From Heyndrickxia sporothermodurans (lineage in GTDB: Bacteria; Bacillota; Bacilli; Bacillales; Bacillaceae_C): a DNA stretch of 64,000 nucleotides. Position numbers and translations under genes: made by a program. The stretch lies in contig CP066701.1 in the NCBI GenBank assembly GCA_016756695.1, positions 4,353,947 through 4,417,946 on the forward strand. The letters run 5' to 3'. The notes below the pieces were generated by a model. That model was given only the letters and a program-made list of their open reading frames with translations. It did no database searches and was not told where the DNA came from. Positions 38,582 to 49,077 of this stretch are shown piece after piece (positions within the stretch are counted from its first letter, which is position 1; the number at the start of each line of letters is the position of its first letter).

Positions 38582-39632
38582 AAGCAATTCATATTTTGAT
38601 GAAATGGCTAAACGAGCAAAAGAATACCAGATTGTTTTATTTTTATTTTCTCCATTGTCGATTAAACCTGCGACGGAAATGGTCGAAGGGTTGCGCTATG
38701 ATACTGTTTCCGACAAATGGGAAGTTGACCAGTTTACAATACCGGAATACTTATATGACCGTTGTTTCTATGGAGAAGATCGAAAATCGGCAGAAGCCAG
38801 ATCAATCGTTTCTTGGTTAAAATCAAATAAAAATATTCAATTTCTCGGTTACGGACTTCCTAATAAATGGAGATTATACGAAACACTAAAAGACGTCCCT
38901 GCAATCTCTCCCTATTTACCAAAAACAAAAAAAGCCTCAAGTCCTGAAAAAATATTAGAGGAACTTAAAAAACATGATGAAATTATTATAAAACCGATTG
39001 ATGGAGCACATGGATTCGCCGTTTACTCGATACAAGAAATCAATAAAAAAATTAAAATAAGAACGACGAAACAAGGGAATGTCATCGAGAAACTCTTTGA
39101 CAATGTATCAAGTGTCACTTCATGGCTTGAAAACCTACTGAGTAAACAAATTTTTTTAATCCAACCAAGACTAAATAATTTTAATTCGATGAATGAACCA
39201 TATGACCTTCGCGTGTTTTTACAGAAAAATGAAGAAGGGAAATGGGAAGAAAAAGCAAAAGCAATACGGGCGGGAAAAAAACATGGATTATTAACAAATA
39301 TCAGTGCAGGAGCTAAAGTTTATTCTTTTCAAAACTTGAAAGATATCACACCCCATTTAAACCATAATTATATTCAGCAAGAACTAAATGACATATTAAA
39401 AACCCTCCCGGAAATACTTGAGGATAAATTCCATCCATTATTTGAACTAGGAATAGATATTATTATTGCAAAAGATCAATCCCTTTGGATATTAGATATG
39501 AACTCTAAAACGGGAAGAAAAATAGTCAAAATGACTGAACCTGATAAGCTCGAATCACTTTATTCCGCTCCTCTTGCTTATTGTTCATATCTTGCCTCAC
39601 AAAACAAAAATGTATTATCAAATCAAAACTAA
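38544..39632 (+). CDS. YheC/YheD-family ATP-grasp spore-coat-associated protein, second paralogue
   Basis: 362 aa from the ATG at 38544, with AAAGGAG upstream. N-terminal lobe LGILTMIPFESNSYFDEMAKRA, ATP-grasp lysine segment EIIIKPIDGAHGFAVY (about residue 150) and the carboxyl metal-binding region LFELGIDIIIAKDQ, then LWILDMNSKTGRKIV (about 315-340). It overlaps the tail of the upstream paralogue and is followed by the third. The substrate of these ligase-like proteins is not known. Confidence 0.8.
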   Translation: MTRLGILTMIPFESNSYFDEMAKRAKEYQIVLFLFSPLSIKPATEMVEGLRYDTVSDKWEVDQFTIPEYLYDRCFYGEDRKSAEARSIVSWLKSNKNIQFLGYGLPNKWRLYETLKDVPAISPYLPKTKKASSPEKILEELKKHDEIIIKPIDGAHGFAVYSIQEINKKIKIRTTKQGNVIEKLFDNVSSVTSWLENLLSKQIFLIQPRLNNFNSMNEPYDLRVFLQKNEEGKWEEKAKAIRAGKKHGLLTNISAGAKVYSFQNLKDITPHLNHNYIQQELNDILKTLPEILEDKFHPLFELGIDIIIAKDQSLWILDMNSKTGRKIVKMTEPDKLESLYSAPLAYCSYLASQNKNVLSNQN

Positions 39633-39646
39633 GCGGGGTGTTCCAA

Positions 39647-40994
39647 ATGCCTAAGCGATATAAAATTGAATTTTTTGAACAAAAGGACTTTGTTTGTTAT
39701 TATCCTACAGGTTTTACAACAATCGATACTCACCATGAAATCTCTTTTGGATCAAAAGTGGTTAAAGCGATTTGTAAAAAGCAGCCAAATGGCAGAAACA
39801 TTATTTCGATTAGCAGCGCTTTAGCAAAACAACTTTATCTTCCTACATTTATTTCAACAATCACACTTTTTGAAAATGATATACGTCTTGTCATCGGCCC
39901 ATTAATAGGGATTTTCTCATCCGGGTTCACTAATTTCCCGGTAAAACCAATTGGAGAACGCTCTGCCGTATTTTCTAAACTATTATCGATGCATTCCTCC
40001 GTCGGCGTCGTGCCCTTTCTTTTTGGCCAAGAACATATTGATTGGAATCAAAAATTAATAAAAGGATTTTTCTTTACGAAGGAGGGGTGGACGCAAATGA
40101 CCGTTCCTTTTCCAAATGTAATTTATGATCGACTTCCGAATAGAAGAAGTGAAAAGTTGAAAACATCTATGAAGGTTAAGGATAAATTAGAAAAAGAGTA
40201 TTTTATTCCATGGTACAATCCCGGATTCTTTAATAAATTAGACGTATATGAACGCTTATTTAATGACCGAAAAGCATTATTATACTTACCAGAAACAGCG
40301 CCATTTATTTCTTTCGATCAAATCGAAAGGATGCTATCTAAATACGGCCATATTTATATCAAGCCAATGAATGGAAGTTTAGGCTTAGGGGTCCACCAAA
40401 TCATTTTTGATAAAATGAAGAATGCGTATTATTGCCGGTACCATGATTCAAAAAATCATTTATTAAAATTCCAAACATTGGAATCACTAATTAATCATGT
40501 ATTTGCTAATAAAAATTTAGATCGGATGATTGTACAGCAAGGAATATCCTTATTAAGAGAAAACAATCGGCCAATTGATTTTCGCGTACATGCGAATAAA
40601 AATGAACATGGGAATTGGAAAATAACTGCAATTGCTGCTAAAGTTGCCGGACTTGGAAGCCCAACTACCCATGTTAAAAATGGTGGTGAAATCAAAACAA
40701 TTGAAGAAGTTTTCAAAGATAAAGAGGAACAAATAAAATACAAAAAGAAACTTGAATATGCTGCACTCGATATAGCAAATTCAATTGAAAAACATTTAGA
40801 TGGAATTATTGGCGAAATTGGGTTTGATTTTGGCATTGATACAAAAAAAAGGAAACGTTTGGCTCTTTGAGGCAAACTCGAAACCTGGCAGATCAATCTT
40901 CTCGCATCCAAACCTTAGAGAATTCGATTTTTTAACAAGAAAATTGACCCTTTCCTACTCTATTTTTTTAACAGAGAAATTTTTAAATAAATGA
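39647..40994 (+). pseudogene. YheC/YheD-family ATP-grasp protein, third paralogue, one frameshift near the end
   Basis: The main frame runs from the ATG at 39647 (GGGGTG upstream) to 40870. The true C-terminus WLFEANSKPGRSIFSHP continues one frame over and stops at the TGA at 40992-40994. The cause is an A8 run at 40843-40850; seven A would give the uninterrupted DTKKGNVWLFEANSKPG. ATP-grasp lysine region HIYIKPMNGSLGLGVHQ (about residue 240). The last stop codon is completed by the first bases of composite element copy 2, so the natural end may be slightly altered. Confidence 0.75.
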
Positions 40995-41171
40995 ATGAAT
41001 TTCATAATTCTTAGCCCTTGTGTATCAAGGGGTTTAAGAGATAAAAAAAGAAGTACCTCCCCAAATCTTGTATAATGGTAGTTGACCAGTAAGCCCCCAT
41101 TCAAACAACGCATATAAATGATCAGCACCCCTTAGTACAATAATCGTATCAATTAAGGAGGTGCTTTTCCT

Positions 41172-41361
41172 ATGTCACAACAAAAACTAACAATCGTCCC
41201 CGTTTCAATACAACAGAAAAAAATATTATAACATCCACAACTTCGAAAGATCCTTCAAATAGCTTTTGCACAATCAAAATTGAAGTCGCTGAAATTTCCT
41301 TCTTCAACGGCGTAGATGAGCACATCATCCAAACGGTCATGAGGAGTTGAAAAATCTATGA
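41172..41361 (+). pseudogene. tnpA: IS66 TnpA (copy 2), two one-base deletions
   Basis: 190 bp against 192 in copies 1 and 3. One C is missing in CAACAGAAA (about 41213) and one G in GAGGAGTTG (about 41344). It would otherwise match the 63-aa protein. Confidence 0.8.
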
Positions 41362-41738
41362 AACATGATTATACCAGTGTAAAAAACATTTATATTATTT
41401 GCGGTAAAACAGATATGAGGAAGGGAATTGATGGATTAGCAACGCTAATTCAAGATTCTTTCGAACTTGATCCATATGGAGATTCTATTTTCCTTTTCTC
41501 TGGTTGGAGTAAAGACCGTTATAAATGTTTATATTTTGATGGCGATGGTTTCGCCATGCTTTATAAGCGACTAGATGGAGGAAAACTTCAACTACTAAAA
41601 GATGAAAATGAAGTACGTAAACTTTCGCAACAGGAGGTTCGCTGGTTGTTAGAAGGGTTGTCCATTCAGCAACCAAAAGTACCATTCAAAAATCACAAAA
41701 AGGAGTATTCTAAACAAGCTAGAAATGTTGGTTTATAG
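41358..41738 (+). CDS. tnpB: IS66 TnpB (copy 2), altered C-terminus
   Basis: 126 aa. The N-terminal 110 residues match the IS66 Orf2 family. At about 41679 the copy reads AAAAGTACCATTC where copy 1 reads AAAGGCCATTC, a net 2-bp gain that replaces the natural end with KVPFKNHKKEYSKQARNVGL. A second difference at about 41592 (CTACTAAAAG for TGGCCAAAAG) keeps the frame. Confidence 0.75.
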   Translation: MKHDYTSVKNIYIICGKTDMRKGIDGLATLIQDSFELDPYGDSIFLFSGWSKDRYKCLYFDGDGFAMLYKRLDGGKLQLLKDENEVRKLSQQEVRWLLEGLSIQQPKVPFKNHKKEYSKQARNVGL

Positions 41739-41815
41739 CCATTTTCAACTTCGCTTTCTACGTTAAAAATGTTATAATATAACTAACTTATGGTGAACGA
41801 AAAGTGGTGAAATAA

Positions 41816-43409
41816 ATGGTTAATACTTCTTCCAATAACAAGAATCCATATGGGAAATTAATTCGACTTCTCGAAGAACAATTGGCTCATTCAAATCAAC
41901 AAAACAAAGACTTATCGAAAAAGCTAGATCAATCAACTAAACAGATTGAAGCGCTAACTGAACAAATTCGCCATTTAACAAAACTTTTATATGGATCGAA
42001 ATCCGAAAAATCGAAATACAACGTACCAGATGGGCAAGGCTCATTATTTGATGATGACCCGGCTTTTAGCGAACCTGAGCACACAGAAGAACAAAGCCAA
42101 CAGACAATCTCTTATACTGTTGTACGAAAAGTTAAATCAAAAAAACGAAATGATTCCTTGCATGATGGTATTGAAGTAGAAGCTATTCACCATCATCCGA
42201 AAAATACAATCTGTGACTGTTGCCAAGGGCAAATGATTGAAATTGGTAGTACACTTGTACGTGAAGAAGCAAAATTTATTCCTGCAAAAATGATGAAAGT
42301 ACAGCACATTGAACATGCGTATGAATGTAAAGACTGCAAAGTTGATTCATCACAGCCAGCACAAATCAAACGCGGGAAAGCACCACAACCAGCGATTCAG
42401 CGTAGCATCGCAAGTCCTAGCGTACTTGCCAAAGTCATCTATGATAAATTTGCACAATATTTACCTCTTTACCGTCAGGTAAAGGAATGGAATCGCTATG
42501 GACTGAATACCAATGATAAAAACCTATCGAATTGGGTTATCCGTGTAGCACATGATTGGCTGTTACCTGTATACGAACGAATGAAAGAGTTGATGATGGC
42601 AAAATCGGTTTTGCATGTCGATGAAACATACGGACAAATTATCAACCGATCCGATGGGAAATCTGGCCAAGCCAATGCGTATAATTGGGTGTTTCGAAGT
42701 GTGTGCCAAGCCAAAGAGTAACAATGACTCTCTTTCAAAGCGCATTATCTCGAGCTCGATCTGTCCTTGAAAGTTTTATTGAAGGCTTTTCTGGAACGAT
42801 TGTGTGTGATGGTTATTCTGCTTATGATAAGTTGGAAGGCGTTAATTTCGCAAATTGTTGGGCGCATGTTCGTCGTTATTGGCTGAAAGCTGATAGCAAA
42901 AATGGTAGAATCGGTGTGAAATATTGTGATGATTTATATCGACTAGAAAGGCAATTTAAACGTTTGTCTCCGAGTAAACGAAGAAAAAAACGTCAAAAGT
43001 ACTCGAAGCCAATCGTGGAGGAATTCCTTCACTGGGTTGAAACATCACCATTTTACGGAAAAAATGCGTTAGCAAAAGCGACTGAATACACATTAAACAG
43101 GGCAAATGGACTCAAATTATTCCTGAATGATGGGCGAATTGAAATGGATAATAATCCAGCCGAGAACGCCATCCGTCCCAACGTTATAGGAAGAAAAAAT
43201 TGGCTCTTTAGTGTAAGTGAAGCTGGTGCAAAAGCGAATGCCATCTGTTTAAGTATTGCTGAAACTGCCAAAAGTAACGGCGTTGATTTCTATGAATATA
43301 TAAAGAAACTTTTACGGATTTACCAAATCTCGGCGTCCAACAAAACCCTGAAATTTTAGATCAATACATGCCCTGGTCAAAAATGATTCAGGCAGAATGT
43401 AGCAAATAA
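41816..43409 (+). pseudogene. tnpC: IS66 transposase TnpC (copy 2), two frameshifts
   Basis: The cleanest of the three copies: 41816-42721 and the following frame to 43359 cover nearly the whole protein. Breaks are at about 42708 (GTGTGTGCCAAGCCAAAGAG, a region that differs in all three copies) and about 43313 (T4 instead of T5). Catalytic segments HVDETYG, VCDGYSAY and NPAENAIRP are present. Confidence 0.85.
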
Positions 43410-43543
43410 ATGAAATAGCCGTAATTCGATTAAAAAGTCAGAATTTACGGCTATTTACGATGCGTACCGAAAGGTACACTTATTTTTTATAATTCGGGCT
43501 TACGTTGACCACAAACCATAAAAAGACTGGAGGAGTACTTCTT

Positions 43544-44895
43544 ATGACTATTATACGACAACCTAGCCTATTTGGCATACAGGAATTATTTGACATGGAA
43601 CCTACCCAAAAATATGAAGCCATTATTTCAGCGGTAGATTTGGATTCGATGTACCATCAAGTGGCGAAAAAATCACGGTTGGGTGCACCGGAAGAACTAA
43701 ACTATGCAGCCATGATTATCTCCACCTTTGTAAGATACATAGAGCGCATCCCTACGATGAAGGATCTTATAAAACGTCTTCATGATGATCTAGCTTTTAA
43801 GTTAAATTGTGGCTTTTTGGTTTCTGATCATGTGCCTTCAGAATCCTCCTATTCACGTCTCATAACGAAATTGGAGGAAAGCGATATCCTTGAGAAAGAA
43901 CAAGAAAAAGTGGTCCTCCAGGCTATTGCAGAAGGTTTCATCACGGATGATACAGTGGCTATTGATGCAACCCATTTTGAAGCACGAGACCAAGCGCAGC
44001 CAAAAGAAGAAAAGCCAAAATCTGAACCCCAAAAACGTGGTCGGAAATCAAAAGATGAGCGTGACGGGTGGCTTAAAGAACAAGCTGAAACGGAAGCCAA
44101 TTTACCTTTATATGATAGAAAAATTGTGGCCCAATTAGATGTTCCCCTAGCCGAACTACGTGCCGAAGTTCCCCAAGACCCTAAATGGGGCGTGAAAAAG
44201 AACTCAGAAGGACAAAATGTTTTTTGGTTTGGCTACAAAGGTCATTTAGCCGTTGGTACATCAAGCCAATACATTCTACAGGCTCTTTTTTCATCTGGGA
44301 GTCTAAATGATGGTAAGGCGACTATCCCTTTACTGAAAGGAATTCAGGAACGCCTTCACCTTCCATTACGTTATCAAACAATGGATGCGGGCTATGACTA
44401 TGAACCCATATACGAGCAGGTACATCGAATGGGACAACAATCCGTCATCGCGTATAATAAGCGAAATGAAGGGGAAATCATTGGCTATGATAAACACTTT
44501 GCCCCAACTTGTTTCAGAGAGCATTCTTATCGTTATGATAGTTTTGATCCTAAATATGAAACATTGAAATACACAAGACCAAAGGAATGCGCGACTGTCC
44601 CTTAGCTAATGAAGGTATTTGCCAAAAGGTTTATAAAGTGAAAATCACTTCAGACCTTCGCAGATATACCGCACCAGCACGCGGGTCACAAGCATGGAAA
44701 AACATTTTCAAACGTCGTACTGCCGTAGAACGGGTTAATGCCTATCTGAAAGAATTCTTTCAACTGAACAATGTTCGCTATCGTACTGGGAAACGTGCAA
44801 AAATTCATTTTGACATGGTAACCCTTATTTATAATGCTTCAAAGTTAGCCGCAGACCGAATTAATGTACAATTAAATCAGCAACAAGTAGCATGA
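43544..44895 (+). pseudogene. IS1182-like transposase (copy 2), single frameshift
   Basis: The best-preserved copy: one frame from the ATG at 43544 to 44605, broken only at about 44589, where GAATGCGCGACTG stands for GAATGCAGCGACTG of copy 1. The remaining 90 codons to 44895 are intact. With two bases changed it would encode a full 450-aa enzyme, so it may be active in the organism. Confidence 0.87.
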
Positions 44896-44957
44896 TTTCT
44901 GTTTTTAAAAATATATTTTAGAAATTCTGTAGGATTCTGTATTTTTAAAAAGAGCAA

Positions 44958-45308
44958 TTATGAAATTGACTCATCTATATAATAAAATGCTTTTGTTTTC
45001 ATAGTGTGTTTAATTGCTTTATACCAATCCATCCACTTCCAATGTCCTTTATAAAATTCAGGATCATCTAATTGGATTAGATTAGTGCCAAAATCTCTTA
45101 CTAGCCATAAAAAATTTTCCTCTCTTTCATTTAAAACATACAAATCATGAACAAAAAAATCTGAAAGATAACTTTTTACGCTGCGTTTAACAATAGTGTT
45201 CATTTTTATTAGTAGTTCATTATGACCGTTTTCAATGTTGGATTGTGTTTCTTTCAAAAATTTTACTTGTTCTTTTTCGTTTAGTTCGTAATATGTTGAT
45301 GGTTTCAT
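44958..45308 (-). pseudogene. Unknown protein truncated by composite element copy 2
   Basis: 116 codons, ATG at 45308 with AAAGGAGAAG upstream, so a genuine gene start. The last four codons and the stop come from the end of the insertion element, so the native C-terminus is missing. The sequence is charged and helical (MKPSTYYELNEKEQVKFLKE...), with no recognised domain. The missing 3' part is not found on the other side of the element. Confidence 0.6.
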
Positions 45309-45473
45309 TTTTTCACTTCTCCTTTTTTGCCCGTATTGTCAAAACATCTATAGTAAAAAGTTAATAATTCCTTGATTTAAAGAGCTTCACAAGCAAAAAA
45401 CTTGCCACCCCCTGAAACCTAAGGATAATTGAGGTTACCACACACACAATACCTTAGAACAGGAAGTGACAAG

Positions 45474-46912
45474 TTGTATCCTCAATTATTAACCTATTTA
45501 CTCGAATTTATCAAGTATCAAGAACATATTATTCGTTATTTATTGACTCTTCTTGTAGGTGAAAATATGTTTGAGAAACCAACGGAAGAGCCCGTTAATA
45601 TGCCTTATCGAAAGCTTCAGGTAGATGATCTTCCGATTATTGAAACGATTGAACAGCTTGACTATAAAATTCTTTTACAAGAGTTCTATGAGCAAAGACG
45701 GGAAACCTCTCAAACCGGTTCAAAGGCGTGCTAATTCAAAAGTATCAGTACCTAAATCATTGAACTGTCCACAGTGTGGTGCTCCTTCGGACTTTCTTTA
45801 TGCCAACAATGGAGATAAAGGTCAGTTTCAATGTAAGGTATGTTCTTGTCTATTCAGTGATAAGAATCGTTTTTCCAAAGAGGCTATTTTAAAATGCCCT
45901 CACTGTGCCAGAACTCTTGAGAAGATCAAGGAACGGAAAGATTTCTCCGTTTTCAAGTGTAAAAATAATGACTGTTCCTATTATCAAAAGAAGTCGCAAG
46001 CGATGTCTCCAAAGAGAAGAAACGATTTGAAAAAGATCCTCAAGCATTTAAAGTAAGATATATTTTTCGTCAGTTTCATATAGACTTTTTACCTTTGTCT
46101 AAACAATCACCTGAACTTCCAAGGGTTGATTTGTCCAAGATCTATGCTTCACCACATACATTGGGTTTGATTTTGACCTATCACATAAACTATGGACTTT
46201 CAGTACCGTAGGACAGCGACCATTATGCAAGATATCCACGGTGTAGCGATTTCTCATCAAACGATATTGAATTACGAAAACAGTGTGGCACTTTTGCTTA
46301 AGTCTTATGTGGATCATTATCCGTACGAGCTTTCCGATCAATTCTCCGGAGATGAAACTTACATCAAAGTGAACGGAAAATGGCACTACTTATTTTTCTT
46401 TTTTGATGCGGTAAAAAAGATTATTCTTTCCTATCCTGTGTCTCCTAATCGGGATACAGCATCAGCCATTCGAGCCATTGATAAAGTGTTAGTGAAGATG
46501 AAAGAGATCCCGGAGAATCTTACCTTCGTAGTCGATGGAAATCCAATTTACCTTCTGGCTCAACACTTTTTCGCCCAGCATGGAATTCGCTTTGATGTGA
46601 AACAAGTCATCGGATTGACGAATGAGGACCCGGTTTCGGCTGAATATATATCTGAAACAAATCATCGAGAGACTGAACCGAACTTTCAAGGGCAATTATC
46701 GCTCTACGCATGGCTTTGGATCCGAACAAGGATCTGTTTCTTATGTCACCCTGTTTGTGGCTTATTTTAACTTTCTACGTCCTCATGCATCCCTAGAAGG
46801 TAAAGTGCCTGTTGTTAATCCAGAGATATCAGGGTTGCCAACAATGCCAGCTCGATGGACAAAGCTTATTGGACTAGCCCAACAGTGGATTTTTGAACAA
46901 AGGTCTGCCTAA
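45474..46912 (+). pseudogene. IS240/IS6-like DDE transposase with zinc-ribbon N-terminus, four lesions
   Basis: Consecutive frames add up to about 479 aa: N-terminal helical part, zinc ribbons (CPQCGAPSDF...CKVC; CPHCARTLE...CKNNDC), then a DDE domain (FSGDETYIKVNGKWHYLFFFFDA, 'LTFVVDGNPIY', 'IIERLNRTFKGNYR'). Probable TTG start at 45474 after AGGAAGTG. Breaks are at about 45706 (extra A), 46012 (missing G), 46205 (TCAGTACCGTAGG, where TCAGGCCGTAGG would restore the frame) and 46647 (GAATATATATCTG, where an AGGCC fits). I could not define its terminal repeats. Confidence 0.75.
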
Positions 46913-46970
46913 CTTTTTGTTTAGCAGAGCCCTTAAGCTTTTGAGCTATTCAGCAATCGGCGGAGCGAAC

Positions 46971-47095
46971 TCTTGACAAACCGAACTTGCCAATGGTTTA
47001 AAATTGTAAAAACCAAGGGCTTATTTGGCATGCCTTCTTTTTGTCCCCTTCGCCCTTGTTATCCTGAATTCAAACCATTGGCGTGTTTGTCAAGA
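46971..47095. repeat. Nested inverted repeat (long potential cruciform)
   Basis: Outer arms TCTTGACAAAC...GCCAATGGTTT (46971-46999) and AAACCATTGGC...GTTTGTCAAGA (47072-47095). Inside them CAAGGGC pairs with GCCCTTG. Together they could form one long interrupted hairpin just downstream of the broken transposase gene. Confidence 0.75.
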
Positions 47096-47912
47096 GCGAT
47101 TGCGGGGCCGTTCCACCAATAACTGTAAAGAGAACTGAGTGTCTATTGAGTTTTCATAGAACTTTTGACACTACCTTTTTGCCTTACGAATGAATGAAGT
47201 TCCCAAAGGGAATTATTTTTCCCCTTTTGACATGGAGAATGAACAGAAAGGATAGGCAATAGGTCAAGGGTTAAAGGGAAAAGTTTTTTCTCTTGACTGT
47301 TTTTTAGGAAAGATAAAAAAGTTTTACCGCCTTGACCTGTTGACTGGCGAACTTGGCTTTGTAAAGGGTAGGTTCGGGTGTCCTGCCCTTTATCAAAGCT
47401 TAGTGAACCTCCTTTCTGTACCATTCGTAAGGCAAAAGGGGAGAAATATCTCTTAAGAAAAAAAGGGGCCAAATTCTGAAAGAATTAGGCTGCTTTTTTT
47501 CATCCATGAAGGGGGTTAATTATTTTGAAGGTTTAAAGGTTTTCGGCTCGTTCATCCGTAAAGAAAATAGCAGGAACTTAGAAGGTGTTTGTTTACTGGC
47601 TAACATGGTGTTTCGTTGGCCATAAACAATACAGATTCTAGTTATCGATATTTTTAGGATGAAGCGACACTTACAGAGTGAAAAAAGGTTCATGGAATGA
47701 AAGCTTTTATCAGTCTGTTAGTGCTGCCACCCAAAATTAAATAATTAAAGAAGTAATTCTAAGTAATCATTTGAACTTATTTTTATGTTTTGTTATCAAT
47801 TACTGCATATACTTCTTCGAAATCAGTAATGTCTCAATATGGTTCAACTATTCAGCATGAAATAGTTATTTTATTACATCTAATTTTTGAAATTAGTTTT
47901 CTTTATTGTCAT
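47096..47912. other. Non-coding structured block, no convincing gene
   Basis: About 800 bp without a supported gene. It contains a wide inverted repeat (47174-47192 with 47422-47439, CTTACGAATG core) enclosing a hairpin at 47356-47399 (GCTTTG-TAAAGGG with CCCTTTA-CAAAGC) and several TTGAC strings. Then comes a terminator-like stem near 47464-47500, and featureless AT-rich DNA after about 47700. An open frame at 47143-47472 has low-complexity content and no ribosome-binding site. Confidence 0.5.
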
Positions 47913-48075
47913 TTATTTTCCTTGTGGAACAACTTCCCTAACGCTAATTTTTATGTCTAAATATACATCACATTTCTCATTACAATTTGAACAAAAGGGT
48001 TGCTCTGTTTCATTTGAGTAAAAATCGTTTGTATTTTTATGTTTACAGACTGGACATTCCCAAACAATTAGTCAT
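47913..48075 (-). pseudogene. Small zinc-ribbon protein, probably one-base frameshift near its start
   Basis: The frame ending at 47913 reads VWECPVCKHKN...EQPFCSNCNEKC...VREVVPQGK, with two CxxC pairs that would bind zinc (about 50 aa). It has no start codon of its own. The ATG at 48075 lies one base out of frame (ATGACTAATTG), and losing one T would join them. No strong ribosome-binding site is visible. It may be a real small gene with an error or a decayed one. Confidence 0.45.
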
Positions 48076-48117
48076 CTGACAATAAAACATGTTTATACTA
48101 ATTATTGATAAACAATG

Positions 48118-48768
48118 CTATACCATGTTTACAACGAAATAAAATCCATCACTATCTTTAATGATGTGTGTCCAATCTTTCTCTTTTCCTACTTTCGTAG
48201 TTGAAATATCTAAAATTATCGTAATCTTTTCATCTGCTAAATTATTATTTAGTTCTGCCATATCACTTCTATCACAAGGTTGAGATTCATATAAACTATA
48301 AAATTCTGTTTGTTCTTCATTAGAAAAATGAATTGGTTCATCTGAATACTTCTTCATATCCTTTGAAATCATTGTTATAAACGAAGCTTTTAAAATAGAT
48401 TTATACATGCTTATCACCTTTCTTTTTTTACTGTGTTTATCAGCATAATAATTGACACCAGTAAACTCCTTATCACACCCAGAACAATCTCGGTAATCTT
48501 CACCCCATTCTTCAATAGGTCTTGGATTGTTATTTTTTACATATTGTTCAATTTTATTTTGTAAAACATAGCGTTCTTCTTCCCATCCGTTATTGATAAG
48601 AGTGATTTTAGAGTCTAATCGTTTTTGTAATGATTCAACTTTCTTAGTTAATTGTTCTTGCTTGTTTAACGCGGTCCACGCCAACCGCATAGCTTCTTTT
48701 TGTTCCTCTGTCCAATTAGCCCAAGCTAAACCTGCTCTTATTATCTCTTTGGCTTCTTTTGAATCCAT
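48118..48768 (-). CDS. Unknown protein with coiled coil and CxxC motif
   Basis: 216 aa, ATG at 48768 with GGAGGGTGA upstream. Residues about 1-75 are strongly helical (LTKKVESLQKRLDSK, a probable coiled coil), followed by a CSGCDKEF zinc-like pair near residue 94. The C-terminal half is unrecognised. It heads a group of small same-strand genes, typical of phage or plasmid accessory DNA. No function can be assigned. Confidence 0.6.
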   Translation of the reverse strand: MDSKEAKEIIRAGLAWANWTEEQKEAMRLAWTALNKQEQLTKKVESLQKRLDSKITLINNGWEEERYVLQNKIEQYVKNNNPRPIEEWGEDYRDCSGCDKEFTGVNYYADKHSKKRKVISMYKSILKASFITMISKDMKKYSDEPIHFSNEEQTEFYSLYESQPCDRSDMAELNNNLADEKITIILDISTTKVGKEKDWTHIIKDSDGFYFVVNMV

Positions 48769-48812
48769 TATTCACCCTCCAAGTGTCACTTTTTATTCGT
48801 TATGAGAAATAG

Positions 48813-49016
48813 TTACTTCCAGTAAAACTTTCCTCTTTTTATTTCAACATCTTTATCTTTAAAATCGAATGGGACACATCTTGCTCTATCAAAAAAGGCT
48901 TCTACTGCACAATCCCATTTACAATAAAACTCACTGTATTCTTGGCTGTATTCAACTTCTGTTTTATTTGTAATTGGCTTATTGCATCTTCCACAACGAA
49001 TTTCACGTTCATTCAA
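48813..49016 (-). CDS. Small zinc-binding protein, unknown function
   Basis: 67 aa. CGRCNKPI near the N-terminus plus two further cysteines in FYCKWDCAVEAFFDRARC suggest a treble-clef or zinc-ribbon fold. ATG with AAGGTGAAA upstream (11 nt). It is upstream of the 216-aa gene on the same strand and likely cotranscribed. Family not recognised. Confidence 0.6.
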   Translation of the reverse strand: MNEREIRCGRCNKPITNKTEVEYSQEYSEFYCKWDCAVEAFFDRARCVPFDFKDKDVEIKRGKFYWK

Positions 49017-49077
49017 TAAATTTCACCTTCCCTATGCCGTATTTTTCTTCTAATGCACACCACTTTCGGAATGTGCT

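Larger units (their letters stand above)
41089..43503 (+). mobile_element. IS66-family element nested in copy 2
   Basis: 2415 bp, GTAAGCCC...GGGCTTAC, with the same flanking GTTGACCA (41081-41088 and 43504-43511) as in copies 1 and 3. The insertion point within the outer element is identical. Confidence 0.92.
40993..44972 (+). mobile_element. Composite element copy 2: IS1182-like with nested IS66
   Basis: 3980 bp with the same ends as copy 1. The flanks are AAAT on the left and ATCT on the right, so there is no 4-bp duplication, unlike copies 1 and 3. The left end abuts the third ATP-grasp gene and the right end truncates an unrelated gene. This suggests an adjacent deletion or recombination after insertion. 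Confidence 0.87.

Noticed and set aside
45474..46912. Separate small genes in the IS240-like region
   Set aside because: The successive open frames are continuous pieces of one transposase when four local errors are allowed, so they are not independent genes.
47143..47472. 109-codon open frame in the inverted-repeat block
   Set aside because: The frame runs through the hairpins, has low-complexity content and no start signal. The pairing structure explains the sequence better.
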